Shown in pieces: positions 1-12,000 of a stretch of 64,000 nt of DNA. How positions within the stretch are numbered: position 1 is the first letter of the stretch; each line of letters begins with the position of its first letter. This stretch comes from Incurvaria masculella. Taxonomy: Eukaryota; Arthropoda; Insecta; Lepidoptera; Incurvariidae. Both the position numbers and the translations under genes were made by a program. The stretch is taken from the NCBI GenBank assembly GCA_946894095.1, contig OX335646.2:11588077-11652076 (forward strand), written 5' to 3'. The notes under the pieces were generated by a model. The model did no database searches, had not been told where the DNA came from, and saw only the letters and a program-made list of their open reading frames with translations.

Positions 1-1069
1 TCTAGAATTCCTAAAAAATGTAATATTCGTTTAAATTATTATTCGGTGAGATCGTTTTCGTTAAGATTACAATAAGTATTAGTGTGTTTATAATAACCTT
101 AAAAACCTCTTAGCGAAGATAAAAATAAAAAATGGCGACCCACAAACGGAAATTGATAAAATAATATTTTCACAACAACTCTAAAACGTTAGATTTCTTG
201 AGGGGCGTTAAGAAATTAACATAAAACATGGTATACATTTACAGCAAAAAATGTTTCCCCGCGGTTTCAAGCAATAAACTAAGAACTAAGTTAGCCATGT
301 TCAGTATTATGACATTATATTCATAACACCTAATCACCAAATCTCAATAAGTGTGTTAAGTAGAATATAAAATTCCGTCAAGATGCGAAATCAAAACAAA
401 AACAAATTGTTTTTTTTTTTCGTCAAGGCAATAACTTGACTTATAAATAATCACAAGCATATTACCAGCACATTACAAACAATAACGCTTTGATAAAATA
501 CTGGCGCGAGATACTTATAAAAACACTATTACTTGTAAATATGCATTATTGATAATTATACGAGCAATTATACTTTTTCAGTGGTGTTATAAGTATGTTA
601 TATGACTAAAAAACATTCTGTAAGCTATGTATAAGATCGTTATAACGTCGAATGCAGCTATAAAGTGCGGCCAAATCCAGGCTTGTAGCATGCTACAAAT
701 ACTTTGCAAGTATTTAAATAATTAGTCTTGAGATAGTTATAAGAACTGATTTTGCTAGTTGGGATGTGCCAATTTATTTCAGCTAATTAAAAATATTTAT
801 GCTGCGTATGACGCTAGATCACATTCAGTTTTATCTTAATCTTTCTTAATACTGCTAAAATTGCGTTGCATGAAACTTCAATTGCGTTGCATCTGCACAA
901 TCTGAATGATTTATTTTTCCAATAGCGTAACAATGGTCCGATAGAAAAAAATCGCTAAAATAGGTTGATTTTTTTACATTATGCTTTATTCCCATCGCCA
1001 TTTCAGTAGCTTCTAGCGATGGGTTGTTCGCAAGACTTTCGCGACCCGGATCTGCCCGAACGACCCGGG
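1..1069. other. AT-rich non-coding sequence, no gene seen
   Basis: Very AT-rich with frequent stops in all frames and short homopolymers. No recognisable exon, splice pair or repeat family was found. It lies upstream of the visible exons of CCDC124 and could be intron or 5' flank of that gene. Confidence 0.5.
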
Positions 1070-1292
1070 GCTAATCTTAAAATTTCAATTCACCGATGAG
1101 TCACAGGTTATTCACTGGTGAGTTATGTGTGACTTACCAGAGTATGAGAAGGGTATCTTGAAATTTACGATTCACTGATGAGTTACAGGTTACTCACTGG
1201 TGAGTCACCTGGGGCTAATCTTGAAATTCAGGTGCACCGGTGAGTCACCTGTGACCCACCAGTGAGTTACGGTTACATTGGTGAGTCACAAT
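1070..1292. repeat. Degenerate tandem repeat rich in TGAGTCA
   Basis: Three imperfect copies of a roughly 65-80 bp unit that opens with TCTTGAAATT and contains the pair CACTGATGAGT and CACTGGTGAGTCAC. The heptamer TGAGTCA, which is the AP-1 / CNC-Maf core, occurs about four times, near 1097, 1201, 1240 and 1281. Whether any protein binds here is not known; the repetition itself is plainly visible. Confidence 0.6.
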
Positions 1293-1600
1293 ACTTCCTG
1301 CATATGCAGTGAGACCACAGAATACATCTAATTTGTTGTAGGACCAAAAAAAATAAGGTAACTCTTTTGACCCGTTCGTTCGCGAAACGACCCAAGAACC
1401 GAGCTCACCGGTCGATCCGTCGGTCCAGACGTCTCATTCGGGCGGCCGGGCGGTAGAAAGTACGGGTCGCGAAGACACGGATCTTTGCGAACGAGGGAGC
1501 CTTTCGGTCGTTCAGTACAGACGGCCCGCTAGTATCCTCAGTCCGCTGCAATGTTTTGAAGCGGGCGCACGCCTCTCCGCGCACCGGCGCGCGCAGCAGC

Positions 1601-1635
1601 AAATCCAGCAAACTACGCATAGTTTGCTGAATTTA
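1601..1635. repeat. Hairpin, 15-bp stem
   Basis: CAGCAAACTA and TAGTTTGCTG face each other across a 4-nt loop, and the stem continues outward with AAAT/ATTT after one mismatch. It closes a GC-rich stretch (about 1380-1620) unlike the AT-rich surroundings. It may be an end of a decayed DNA element. Confidence 0.45.
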
Positions 1636-1732
1636 CTGAAACATAGTTCCGAACCAAACTCCTCGAAGCATCAGTTCAATATAATAGATGTTAAGCTGCT
1701 GTCAATTTAGTACGTAAATAATAACTAAAGCT

Positions 1733-1830
1733 TCACTCAGGTGAATCTTTTAAAGTTGAAAAGCTCCGCTCAGATGAATCTTTGGAAAGGTAGAGGCTCC
1801 GCTCGGGTGAATGTCCAAAATTAAATAACG
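1733..1830. repeat. Short tandem repeat, period about 33 bp
   Basis: Three diverged copies of a unit with the core GCTCCGCTCGGGTGAATCTT, at about 1733, 1768 and 1797. A fourth related piece lies near 1912. No coding potential was seen. Confidence 0.45.
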
Positions 1831-2179
1831 GTGCTGCGACCGATATTGATAAAATTTTCAGGAAATCTTCAGATTAGTCCAGCGTATGATCCTGTTCAGT
1901 TTGGAAGTTTAGAAGCGCCGCCCGGTTAAATGTTTGGAAGTTAAGTACCTCAAGTACATAATATATGTACATGGTGTAAAGGATGGTCGATCTTTTTTTG
2001 AAACTACGTAATGTAAATTCGATATTGAACAAATTTTTCATGTTTTATTTTTATTTTTGTGTCGGTATATAAATATACTGTTGCGACAGTATTCAAATGT
2101 GAATCTGTCGTAGATTACTGGTCAGATTTTAATAAGGTTTTTACCATTCAAGATAACACGTTGAAAACTCCATTAGCTT

Positions 2180-2436
2180 AAAAAACCAGCCAAGTGCGAG
2201 TTGGACTTGCACACGAAGGGTTCCGTTCCATCGTACAAGATTACTAAAAAAAAATCAAGCTTTTTTGGGCCCCATTTAAATGTTTATTTTTTTTATTTTG
2301 TTGTTAGAGTGGTAAAATATATACAACTTCTGTGAAAATGTCAGCTGCTTACCTATTACGATTCATGAGGTAGAGCCCTGTAACAGACGGACGGACGGCG
2401 GAGACTTGGTAATAGAGTTATGGTATATTATGGATA
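2180..2436 (+). repeat. Dispersed repeat, CCGGCCAAGTGCGAGT family (copy A)
   Basis: Starts with AAAAAACCAGCCAAGTGCGAG, runs through GGGTTCCGTTCCATCGTA and an AGCCCTGTAACAGACGGACG block, then decays where the other copies end in GGTACGGAACCCTA. It is the most diverged of four copies (also 27605-27819, 36055-36378, 63277-63573). The family is common in Lepidoptera; its class is not clear from sequence. Confidence 0.75.
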
Positions 2437-3111
2437 TAAGTTTAGTTATCAAAAACGTACGGACGTAGCTCTCAGTTAGATTATTTAATGTGCAAAATTT
2501 CAGAAAAAAAAATATGAGTTTGGAACTCGGATCCTCTTAATTCCATCAATCCATCCAATCACACACTTCAAACATTTTACAGAACAATTATTGAAGATTC
2601 AAGAACAAAATGGTTGGAATGGCCTCAATACATTTAAAGGGTTCATACTAACACATAACCCTAAAAACGATTTTATCAAATATCTCATTAGCATAATATT
2701 TCTTTACAAAAAAAAGTGTAAAATAAATATTTAATTTGAGCACTATATATGCAATGGGCAAAGCGACGAAACTTACACAAAGTTCCAGCGATCGCGTATA
2801 GGTGTCGCTCTAACAATATCTAATTTTAGTTAGGAGTTAGGAGCAGTTAGGAGCTGCGGGGGCATGGGGAAATTGGAAATTTTTCCAACATCATGCTCAC
2901 CGTGAATTGAGGTCATAGTTTTAAAAGCTAGCCTAAGTAGCTTATATTTAAACATTTCAGTCGTATTCAGAGAGGACCTGTCAAAACTTAGTACGAGATT
3001 AGCATCGGACTAACCGTACAAAAACCGGTTTAGTCCGCCCTTAAAACGCGTACTAAAGTTAGTCCGCCACATAGAGGTGATATTTTCTTAATTATTTCCT
3101 TAATTTTTCAG
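2437..3111. other. Non-coding sequence upstream of the CCDC124 exon
   Basis: No exon was recognised. Around 2950-3085 is a degraded repeat with motifs such as TTAGTCCGCC and CAGTCGTATTCAGAG that recur at 18680-18770 and 19080-19340. The sequence ends in a pyrimidine-rich acceptor (TTAATTTTTCAG) at 3111. Confidence 0.45.
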
Positions 3112-4163
3112 CCCGCTAGGGTTACTGTTGAGGAATTACCTCTTGAAGAAAACTTGAACAGGATTCAACTCGATGGGGAAGTGGCACAAACAGTCGATGA
3201 AGCCTTGACTGTTTTAAGGTAAATTTCATTTTTATCTATTCCAATTCCGATCTATGTATGCACAAATATGGTTGGATATCCATATGAAATGTTTCATTCA
3301 CTTATAAATTAGATGGAATGGTAGACAATTTTATGTCAATAAACATGGTAGGCTGCAATTTGGCGTTTGGCGTGTCTTGACATATTTTTTTCTTCACTGG
3401 CAGCATTACATGCGTAATTGCTGCTTTTCATCGTTGGAGTGGCTCTGACTTACCTAGTTGTTTATAGATACCTTCCTTCATCCATATCCAGCAACATTTT
3501 GTACGAGGGCGACACTGAAAATTCTTAGAACTGCTGTTCCGAGGAAGCAGTGGCTACGTTTCAAGAGGCAGTTTAAGAGACCCCTAAGGACGAGTGGGCA
3601 AAGTTCTTTTCTCAGTGGTTCCATCGGATGCAGCGGTGTATTGATGTGAATGGATGCTATTTTTAAAAGACAATGAAACAAATAACTTGCTAATTTTGCT
3701 AACGTTCAGTTTCGCCCTCGTACGCTGAAGGATGGGAGCTTGCTTAGAAGGCCTCGTGCCAAACATCTCCATAGCATAGATAGTTGGAAGGATTCGCTGG
3801 GTCGCCCTTTTTCGGTTCGGGTTGGACCAAGGCTCTCTTCCACCAAGAGGGAACAATACCCCGGGTGAAGAAGAGTCGAATATTTGGTGTGTCATTTATG
3901 GATGGCTATTGCCAAACTAAAATTTTCATGAACATTATTATGTAAGTGACTAATTGTTATTAAACATTTTTTTCAGTGATTCAACAACTGACATTGACCG
4001 ACATCCAGAGAAGCGCTTGAAAGCAGCTTATACTGCCTTTGAAGAAGCAACAATGCAAAAATTAAAAGCGGAAAATCCAACGTTGCGACTGTCTCAACTA
4101 AAGCAATTATTAAGAAAGGAGTGGTTGAAATCCCCTCAAAATCCGTTGAATCAAAAATATTGA
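3112..4163 (+). CDS. Ccdc124: CCDC124, C-terminal two exons (gene continues off the left edge)
   Basis: The coding exons are 3112-3218 and 3977-4163, joined by a phase-2 GT-AG intron of 758 bp; together they encode the last 97 residues and the stop. The translated end carries the family signature: PLEENLN, then RHPEKRLKAAYTAFEEA, LRLSQLKQLLRKEWLKSP and NPLNQKY, matching the conserved tail of human CCDC124. In this family (yeast Lso2) the protein binds idle ribosomes and helps them restart; in human cells it is also found at centrosome and midbody. The N-terminal coiled-coil exons are not in the 3.1 kb to the left, so they lie outside the window. The usual C-terminal extension after the NQ motif is shorter than in human. 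The intron holds no clear element. Confidence 0.93.
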
Positions 4164-4213
4164 GTATATATACTGAATTATGTTGATATTCAAATATAAT
4201 TCAGCGATTCAAG

Positions 4214-4265
4214 AATAAAAAGGGGTGATTTTTTTCTTAACAATATCATCCCCTGCGTCAATAAA
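4214..4265 (+). terminator. Poly(A) signals for CCDC124
   Basis: AATAAA occurs at 4214-4219, 51 bp after the stop codon, and again at 4260-4265. Either could set the 3' end. No transcript was seen. Confidence 0.55.
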
Positions 4266-4622
4266 GCTGTTTAAAGCTATATCGAATCTTATAAAAAGAT
4301 ATGTTATGAGCTTTCGAATTTCTTGAAAATAGATGATTAATTTCGAAAAAGGGTATTTTTATTTTGTAGTATTGATTTATGTAAATAATACTTGCTACTC
4401 GAATGTTGAGAAAATGAGCATTAATTACCTGTAGCCGCCGTTAATAGTGCACACAAATATATAGATAAATATTTCAAAAAAACAAAAACTTGCAGACGCA
4501 GATACCTAAATACCTAGTTTTTGCCTGATATTGGATATTAAATATAGATTCAATTGGAACAATCGTTTTCCAATTATTTTTAATTACATTAGCTCCGGCC
4601 ATTACGGGCTTACGGGTCATTA
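4266..4622. other. Intergenic sequence with a decayed TTAA-MITE remnant
   Basis: No gene seen. From about 4430 to 4620 there are faint matches (GCAGACGCAGATACC, GGGCTTACGGGTCAT) to the TTAA MITE found whole at 31523-31897. Confidence 0.4.
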
Positions 4623-4790
4623 TTAAGGTGGGCCTTCCCGCTCAACTGCCCATACAAATGTGGAAAAAAGATCATGCCCATATCTTGTCAGAGATCCTCA
4701 AAATATGATAGCTTTGTTTGATCGAACTTGATGTCTGATGATGAAATGTTGGCATTGTATAATAATTGTGTTTGGTTTCTAAGTTATAAG

Positions 4791-5806
4791 GAGAATAATT
4801 TCCTATCGAAAGAAGCTATTCTCTGCGGTTCTTGAATTTATTTGTAGAAATCTACAATGGGAAAGAAATGGTCTCAGTATTAACGGTGAAAAACTTAACC
4901 ATCTAAGCTTCGCAGACGATATTATCCTGTTTTCTGAGAACCCAGATAATTTTCAAGACATGCTACAACAACTATTAGACGAAAGCACCAAGGTAGGACT
5001 ATCAATGAACACATCGAAAACGAAGGTAATGACTAACTCGACAAAAAAAGACATTGCAATCAATGGTGGACGCATAATAATAGAGTATGTCAACGAATAC
5101 TTATATTTGGGTCAACTAATATCTACAGAAGACACGATGCAAAATGAAATAGATAGAAGGCTAGCAAACAGCTGGAAACGATTTTGGTCACTGAGCGAGG
5201 TCATGAAGAACAAGGATATGCCTATCAAAGAAAAAAGGAAAGTATATAACACATGTATCCTCCCGTGTTTATCCTATGGATGCCAAACATGGGCACTTAC
5301 TGAACAACAACTCAAAAAAGTTCAAGTATGTCAAAATGGAATGGAAAGAAGCGTAATAGGAGTTAAAAAAAGAGACAAGTTGAGACTACTAAATATAAAG
5401 AATAAAACTAAATTTAAAAATATACATACCATATGCAAACGCCTAAAATGGAAATGGACTGGACACATGCAAAGGGAAGGAAAAGAAAAGTGGACGAGAC
5501 TAGTAACGGAATGGTACCCACGAGATGGTAAAAGAAGCCAAGGTAGACAAACTAAACGTTGGGAAGACGACATTAAAAAGATAGCTGGCCCAGAATGGAC
5601 ACGCACTGCAAAAGACAGGACAAAATGGAAAGCTTTAGAGGAGGCCTTTGTCGAAGGACAAGCTGTAAAAGAAAAACCGGTTGCCGATACATATAATTAG
5701 TTAAGAAAAAAAAAAGTTAAATTGTTAAGTAGAATTAGGTAAAATGTTAGATTATGAATATTATTTTAGTTACAGTAATAAAGGCTTATAAATAAATAAA
5801 ATAAAA
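4791..5806 (+). mobile_element. 5'-truncated RTE-type non-LTR retrotransposon
   Basis: Inserted inside the MITE at 4623-6190; MITE sequence resumes at GGTTCGAAAGTTCG. The 3' end is AT-rich and closes with AAATAAATAAAATAAAA. Only the second half of the reverse transcriptase is kept, the usual result of incomplete target-primed reverse transcription. Insertion into the MITE means the retrotransposon arrived later. Confidence 0.85.
4801..5700 (+). pseudogene. RTE-type reverse transcriptase, C-terminal fragment
   Basis: The frame is open from about 4801 to the stop at 5698-5700, around 299 codons. It holds the palm motif FADDIILF (about 4912-4935) with the two catalytic aspartates, then YLYLGQLIS, LPCLSYGCQTWALT and the tail block KWKWTGHMQR ... 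RWEDDIKK, all typical of insect endonuclease/reverse-transcriptase proteins of the RTE clade. The endonuclease domain and fingers are missing. The frame is intact but the element cannot be autonomous. Confidence 0.88.
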
Positions 5807-6359
5807 GGTTCGAAAGTTCGAATTTTTTGCGCGATTTATACAATAACTTTGTAGGTAGATTACGCAATGATAAAGTAAGAACATCTTAAAAAGATTAGTC
5901 ATCAGACATAGCTTTTTTAATCAAGATTTATAATCTATTCGGTTTTTGTTAGATTTTTGAATACAGCGGTCGTGGTTTACTTTTAGCTACAAGTCATTTA
6001 GTAATTAAAATTTTCGTAAATCTTACCAAATCATACACTTTGCACATTGTATTTTTTGTGGACATGTTGCATCTTCCTCATCATGGAGCTTGTCTTTTTC
6101 TTTGAAACAGAGAAGGTCCCAGAGCGCAACAGGACGGTTTTGTACTGTGGTCGCGATTGAGTTAGTCCCGCCAGGTTGGGCCGCCTTTACTTTCGGTTAC
6201 ATTGCTGGAGGTGGTGAAAACGGCCATGATAAAATTAAATTTATTTTATCGGCCTGTATCTATTGTGGTCTTCTATTCTATTTTTATTGCGATTGATTAT
6301 TTGCTCTTACTTTTCTTTTACCATTAAGGTTACTAGAAAAAAATATTTTATGAGAACAA

Positions 6360-6490
6360 TTTAGCCCCAAATGCACGAAGAGACGGCCGAGTTAATCAAT
6401 GTTCAAACACGTCACTTAGTGAACCGCATGGAGTTCCATCCGTGTTGTCCATACAAAGTGACGTGTTTAATCATATGTTGAGGTGCATTT
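6360..6490. repeat. Small inverted-repeat element around AAACACGTCACTT
   Basis: CAAACACGTCACTTAGT near 6403 faces ACAAAGTGACGTGTTT near 6452. A partial relative with CACAAAGTGACGTGTTTGATC lies at about 17680. It is probably a small MITE. Confidence 0.5.
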
Positions 6491-6710
6491 TAATCAAATT
6501 ATTGTCTTGCTATCACGCTTTGAATGATAGTACATACCTGTGGATGCGTTTTTCTTGTTTTCATTTTAGTTAAATTAAATTAATGAATATAGTTAAACTC
6601 AACCGAAACTTTTTTTATGTCAACCTACTGAAAAGGACAGAGTCCTCTCATGGCGCTATCTCCCACGGACCGGGTTTTAGTCGGAAGTGCACAATCCAGT
6701 TACATAGATA

Positions 6711-8584
6711 CATTGACTTATATATTACTTCGTAAGGACCCGGTCAACGCCCACGACTAATGGCACCAGTACGTTGGCCCTAAAATAATCGTTTTAGGGC
6801 CAACGCGACTCAGTCGTCTGCGGACCACTGCAGAGTGATGTTGAGTCGTGAAAATGCCCTTGTTGCGTAGTAACAGGGTGCATAAAATACGATACGAAAG
6901 TTACAAAGACACATGTAATAACGTATCATCGATAAGTAAACTCAGATTATATTTTTTTCTGTTTAACAATTGAATAATTGCATTTTCAATCGATAATTTA
7001 ATTAACTACCAAACTTCATAAGCGGGCAATTGACGCCATGCCGCGCGTCGCACGTGTAGGTGAATTAACCTTGTACGGGCGTCCTTTTTCATTCTGGTTT
7101 ATTTTGGAGTGGATATGAGTATGAGTGGGTAATTAAAGAATTTTTTTAATGTGATCTATCATGTGACCACTCAATGTAATCGTCCCGACCTGATCTACCT
7201 GCCTGTCATGTCAAAATTTGTTTTCGTTATATCTTGGGAAACACTGGTCATAGACCTATCATGCGACCACTCAATGTAATCGTCCCGACCTGATCTACCT
7301 GCCTCTCATGTCAAAATTGTTTTCGTTATATCTTGGGAAACACTGGTCGTAGACCCATCATGCGACCACTCAAAGTAAACGCCCCGACCTGATCTACCTG
7401 CCTGTCATGTCAAAATTAGTTTTCGTTATATCTTGGGAAACACTGGTCGTAGACCCATCATGCGACCACTCAAAGTAAACGTCCCGACCTGATCTACCTG
7501 CCTGTCATGTCAAAATTTGTTTTCGTTATATCTTGGGAAACACTGGTCGTAGACCCATCATGCGACCCCTGTGCCCTTCAGGAGGGGGAGTTTCACTGGA
7601 GTAGACCCATCATGCGACCACTCAAAGTAAACGCCCATGATATACGACCAGTGTTTCCCAAGATATAACGAAAACAAATGTTGACATGACAGGCCGGTAG
7701 ATCAGGTCGGGACGTTTACATTGAGTGGTCGCATGATGGGTCTACGACCAGTGTTCCCCAAGATATAACGAAAACAAATTTTGACATGACAGGCAGGTAG
7801 ATCAGGTCGGGACGTTTACTTTGAGTGGTCGCATGATAGGTCTATGACCAGTGCTTCCCAAGATATAACGAAAACTAATTTTGCCATAACAGGCAAGTAG
7901 ATCAGGTTGGGACGATTACATTGAGTGGTCGCATGATAGGTCTATGACCAGTGTTTCCCAAGATATAACGAAAACTAATGTTGACATAACAGGCAGGTAG
8001 ATCAGGTCGGGACGATTACATTGAGTGGTCGCATGATAGGTCTATGACCAGTGTTTCCAAAGATATAACGAAAACTAGTTTTGACATAACAGGAAAGTAG
8101 ATCAGGTCGGGACGTTTACTTCGAGTGGTCACATGATAGATCACATTAAAAAAAATCTTTGATTACCCACTTATACTCATATCCACTACAAAATAAACCA
8201 GAAAGAAAAAGGACGCCCGTACAAGGTTAATTCACCTACACGTGCGACGCGCGGCATGGCGTCACTTGCCCGCTTATGAAGTTTGGTAGTTAATTAAATT
8301 ATCGATTGAAAATGCAATTATTCAATTGTTGAACAGAAAAAAATATTATCTGAGTTTACTTATCGATGATACGTTATTACATGTGTCTTTGTAACTTTCG
8401 TATCGTATTTTACGCATCCTTTTACTACGCAACAAGGGCATTTTCACGACTCAACATCACTCTGCAGTGGTCCGCAGACGACTGAGTCGCGTTGGCCCTA
8501 AAACGAATATTTTAGGGCCAACGTACTGGTGCCATTAGTCGTGCGCGTTGACCGGGTCCTTACGAAGTAATATATAAGTCAATG
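6711..8584. mobile_element. Large foldback element with mirrored 100-bp arrays
   Basis: The left end CATTGACTTATATATTACTT is repeated as its exact inverse at the right end. About 430 bp of each arm is near-identical and inverted, including a subterminal hairpin GTTGGCCCTAAAA...TTTTAGGGCCAAC (6771-6803 and 8491-8524). Inside, about five units of 100 bp run forward (period marks at 7161, 7261, 7360, 7460, 7560) and about five run backward (7647, 7746, 7846, 7946, 8046) around an asymmetric spacer near 7562-7645. No coding frame. No clear target duplication flanks it. Confidence 0.88.
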
Positions 8585-9054
8585 CTTTCAACAAATATAT
8601 TTCGTAGGTACTATGTTCTTGTGTTACTCTCTGCCGCTTTGATTATTGCATAAATCATACAAGTATTCCTAATGATGAATTTTTTGTCAAGTACGTAAAT
8701 ATTATATCATACTCGTTAAATTGTTTTAATTTGTAACTTGTGGCTGTGCAAATATTCCATGAATTATCTGTATATGTTAGACACACAGGTACCTTGTGTC
8801 AGGAATGTCTTTTTAGTTACCTGTATTTGCTATAAGTACCTACCTTTATATGATTTGTGTTATCTTATGTTGATTGGTTTAATTTTGTCTTTTTCTATGC
8901 TTCTTTTAATGTAGTTCGTCTTTAAGTGTTTTCATATAGTTACTATGTATAAATTACCATAGATAAATTACTGTGTGCCCGTGAGATGTGGTTAAGGTGC
9001 TAAGTAGTGTACATTTAAGTTTTATTTTGTTTTTTTTTCTGTTTAAATTTTTAT
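8585..9054. other. Non-coding sequence before the L2-group retrotransposon
   Basis: AT-rich, no gene. It may include the 5' leader of the element at 9055-12238, but its 5' boundary cannot be placed from one copy. Confidence 0.4.
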
Positions 9055-12000
9055 TTGGTGTGTAATATATTTATCCTCATTTATATATTTTCTATAGTTA
9101 TATATTTAATGAACAGTGAATCAGATTCTGAAACTTATTTTTCTGCTAATTTATCAGGGGAGTTCAGTGATGCAGACATTTCTAGTCAACCTCACCTGGG
9201 CGATACGCTGCACAGCACATTCTCACTGTCTACCTGGGTTTCATCTGATACGGAATGATAGAACAAACAAAGGATGGGGAGGTGTGGCTATTTACCTAAG
9301 GTGTAATATACCGTTTAAGATTATTCACAAATCCCCTTCTGAATATTCTGCTTCGGCCGAATATATACTTCTAGAATTAACTTTCAACCGAACTAAAGTA
9401 CTTCTCTGCGTGTTTTACTGTCCCCCACAAGTAAATTATTTCAACCAATTTGAGTCCCTTCTTGAACAATATTCCCCTGAGTACCCCCACTTGATAATTC
9501 TTGGAGACTTTAACACTTGTCTGGTTAAAGACGACTTCCGCTCCCGTAAGCTACAGTCGATTACTAGGTCCCTGAATATTGATACCCTTTCACTTCAGCC
9601 CACTTACCATGTCCGTGAATCACATTCCCTTTTAGACTTGATCATGATAAGTCAATTTAATCTAGTTAGTGCTCATGGACAGCATACTGCTCCTGGCTTC
9701 TCTAATCATGACCTTATTTATTCATATAAATTGAAACCCCCCAAACAGACGCCCAAAGTCCATTTGCAGCGTTGTTTAGCCCGAATGGATGTTTGTGCGC
9801 TCAGAGAGGACATCGCTTCAACGGATTGGTCCAGCCTTGAAACTTCCAATTGCATCAACAATAAAATTGAGACATTATCTGCAAGGTTGACTGAGGTATA
9901 CGACAAACATGCTCCCATTCGCCCTGTCAAAATCAAACATATTCCTGCACCTTGGCTCAACGCTGATATTCGCCGCATGATGGGTCGTAGGGATGCCCTT
10001 AAGCGAAAACATAAACGTAGCCCAACTGATGAAAGCTGGTCACAATATAAGGCTGCAAGGAATCGGTGTAATCAGATGTGTAGGAATGCCAAGCGCCGTC
10101 ACATTAACGAGTCTATTGATAACTGTTCTCTCAATGATATGTGGAGATTTCTTCGCACACTCGGGGTTGGTAAAAGCGTGACCGAGGGAAATCATACGAT
10201 TGACCTTGACGGCTTAAACCTGCATTTTTCTTGCTCTCCCGTCACAATGATTCCTGCCATCAAATCTAACACTATACGTCAGCTTCATTCAGTCTTACTT
10301 CCTAACTCTAATAAATTTGTCTTCACCCCTGTAGCTGACTGTGAAATAAAAAAGATTATTCTATCTATTAAAAGTAAGGCCGTAGGACCTGACAAATAGG
10401 GTCGAGAGCTATTTGTGCCGATTTTAGACAGTATCCTCCCAATTATTTCTCACATACTAAATTATTCTTTAAAATCGGCGTGTTTTCCTGACTCTTGGAA
10501 GAAGGCCTACGTAGTACCTCTACCTAAAGTTAATAATCCCACTGACCCTAAGCATTATCGACCAATCTCCATTCTTCCGTTTCTATCCAAAGTTCTTGAA
10601 CGTATTGTTCACTCACAGCTATGCCATTTTCTGTCCTCCTGTAACATCCTCAGCCCATTTCAATCCGGTTTTCGTCCCTGCCACAGCACTACTACCGCTC
10701 TTGTAAAAATCACTGACGACATTCGTCTAGCTATGGATGCCCGTCAGTTAACTCTCCTTGTATTACTTGACTTTAGTAGTGCATTCAATTCGGTCGATTT
10801 TGACATCTTAATTGCAATCCTGTATTCTCTTAATATTTCACAGTCGGCTCTGGATTGGTTCTCTTCTTACCTACGTGGTCGCCAGCAATGCGTCTGTGTA
10901 GACAACGTCTACTCCTTATGGACTGACCTCACCGCTGGCGTCCCACAAGGTGGCGTACTTTCTCCCTTGTTATTTTCCATCTTTATCAATAGTATTGTTG
11001 TCCCATTTATGTGCTCTTACCATCTTTATGCCGATGACTTGCAGCTTTATCGACAATTCCATTACAATGATGTTCACACAGCGGTTGCACTTATGAATAT
11101 CGATCTTGATTCTGCACTAGACTGGGCTGTTCGGTTTGGCCTTTTAGTTAACCCGGCTAAAACTCAGACAATCATCATAGGGTCTAGTAAGCAGTTGGCC
11201 AAACTCGACAAGTCAACTTTACCTCCAGTTGTGTTTGATGGTGTTGCAGTCCCGTACAGTACGAGTGTAAAAAATCTGGGTCTATGGATTGACGAGACAC
11301 TATCATGGAACACACAGGTCTGCGAAGTCAGTCGAAAACTTATGGGTAGCATGCACTCTCTAAAGCGATTGCAAAATTTCATTTCCGTTGGCACCAAAAC
11401 TACGTTAGCACAATCCCTTTTACTCCCGTTATTTGATTATGCTGATATCTGCTACCTAGATCTTCATGAAGATCTCCTTAACAAATTTGACCGCCTCCTT
11501 AACTTATGCATTCGATATATTTTTGGCTTGCGTAAGTTTGATCATATTTCCGAATTCCGTAATCGACTCCAGTGGCTTGACATTAGAAAGCGCAGAAATG
11601 TTCACACCCTATCACTTCTTTACAGCACACTGAATAACCCTGCTGCTCCGAGTTACCTGCAGGATCGCTTCAAATTCCTATCCTCACATGGTGTTCCACT
11701 TAGGTCTGCTGATACCTTACTGTTAGCAATTCCTACACATCGCAGCACTTATTATAGTGACTCTTTTTCTGTAAACGCATCTCGTCTTTGGAATCAGCTT
11801 CCCCTAGAAATTCGGTCCTCTTCCAATGTAAATATTTTCAAAAAACGTCTGAAGTCCTATTATTTAAATTATATTTAAACTTTATCATTTATATAAGTTC
11901 TTGCTCGCTCTCTGTTACAAAAAAAAGGTTCATATAAGAATAAATGTATATACACAAATATTGGTATATATTTAAATTAAATATATATTATAAGCTATGT

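Larger units (their letters stand above)
4623..6190 (+). mobile_element. TTAA-flanked MITE, GGTGGCCCA family, split by an RTE insertion
   Basis: Begins TTAAGGTGGGCCTTCCCGCT and ends near 6187 with AGGTTGGGCCGCCTTTA. The body matches the intact 553-bp copy at 28910-29462 along its length, except that a 1-kb retrotransposon fragment (4791-5806) is inserted after CTAAGTTATAAG. A TTAA border and GGTGGCCCA inverted ends suggest a piggyBac-type non-autonomous element; no transposase is encoded. Confidence 0.8.

Noticed and set aside
1405..1620. Arg-rich 71-codon minus-strand frame
   Set aside because: It is caused by local GC richness; the peptide is low complexity and ends at a hairpin.
3458..3895. 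Overlapping frames of 60-100 codons on both strands in the CCDC124 intron
   Set aside because: No similarity, no splice sites, and they overlap each other on both strands within a clear intron.
7141..8140. Regular 100-bp repeats that might suggest a CRISPR array
   Set aside because: There are no unique spacers: the whole 100-bp unit is repeated and half of the units are inverted. It is part of a foldback element in an insect genome.
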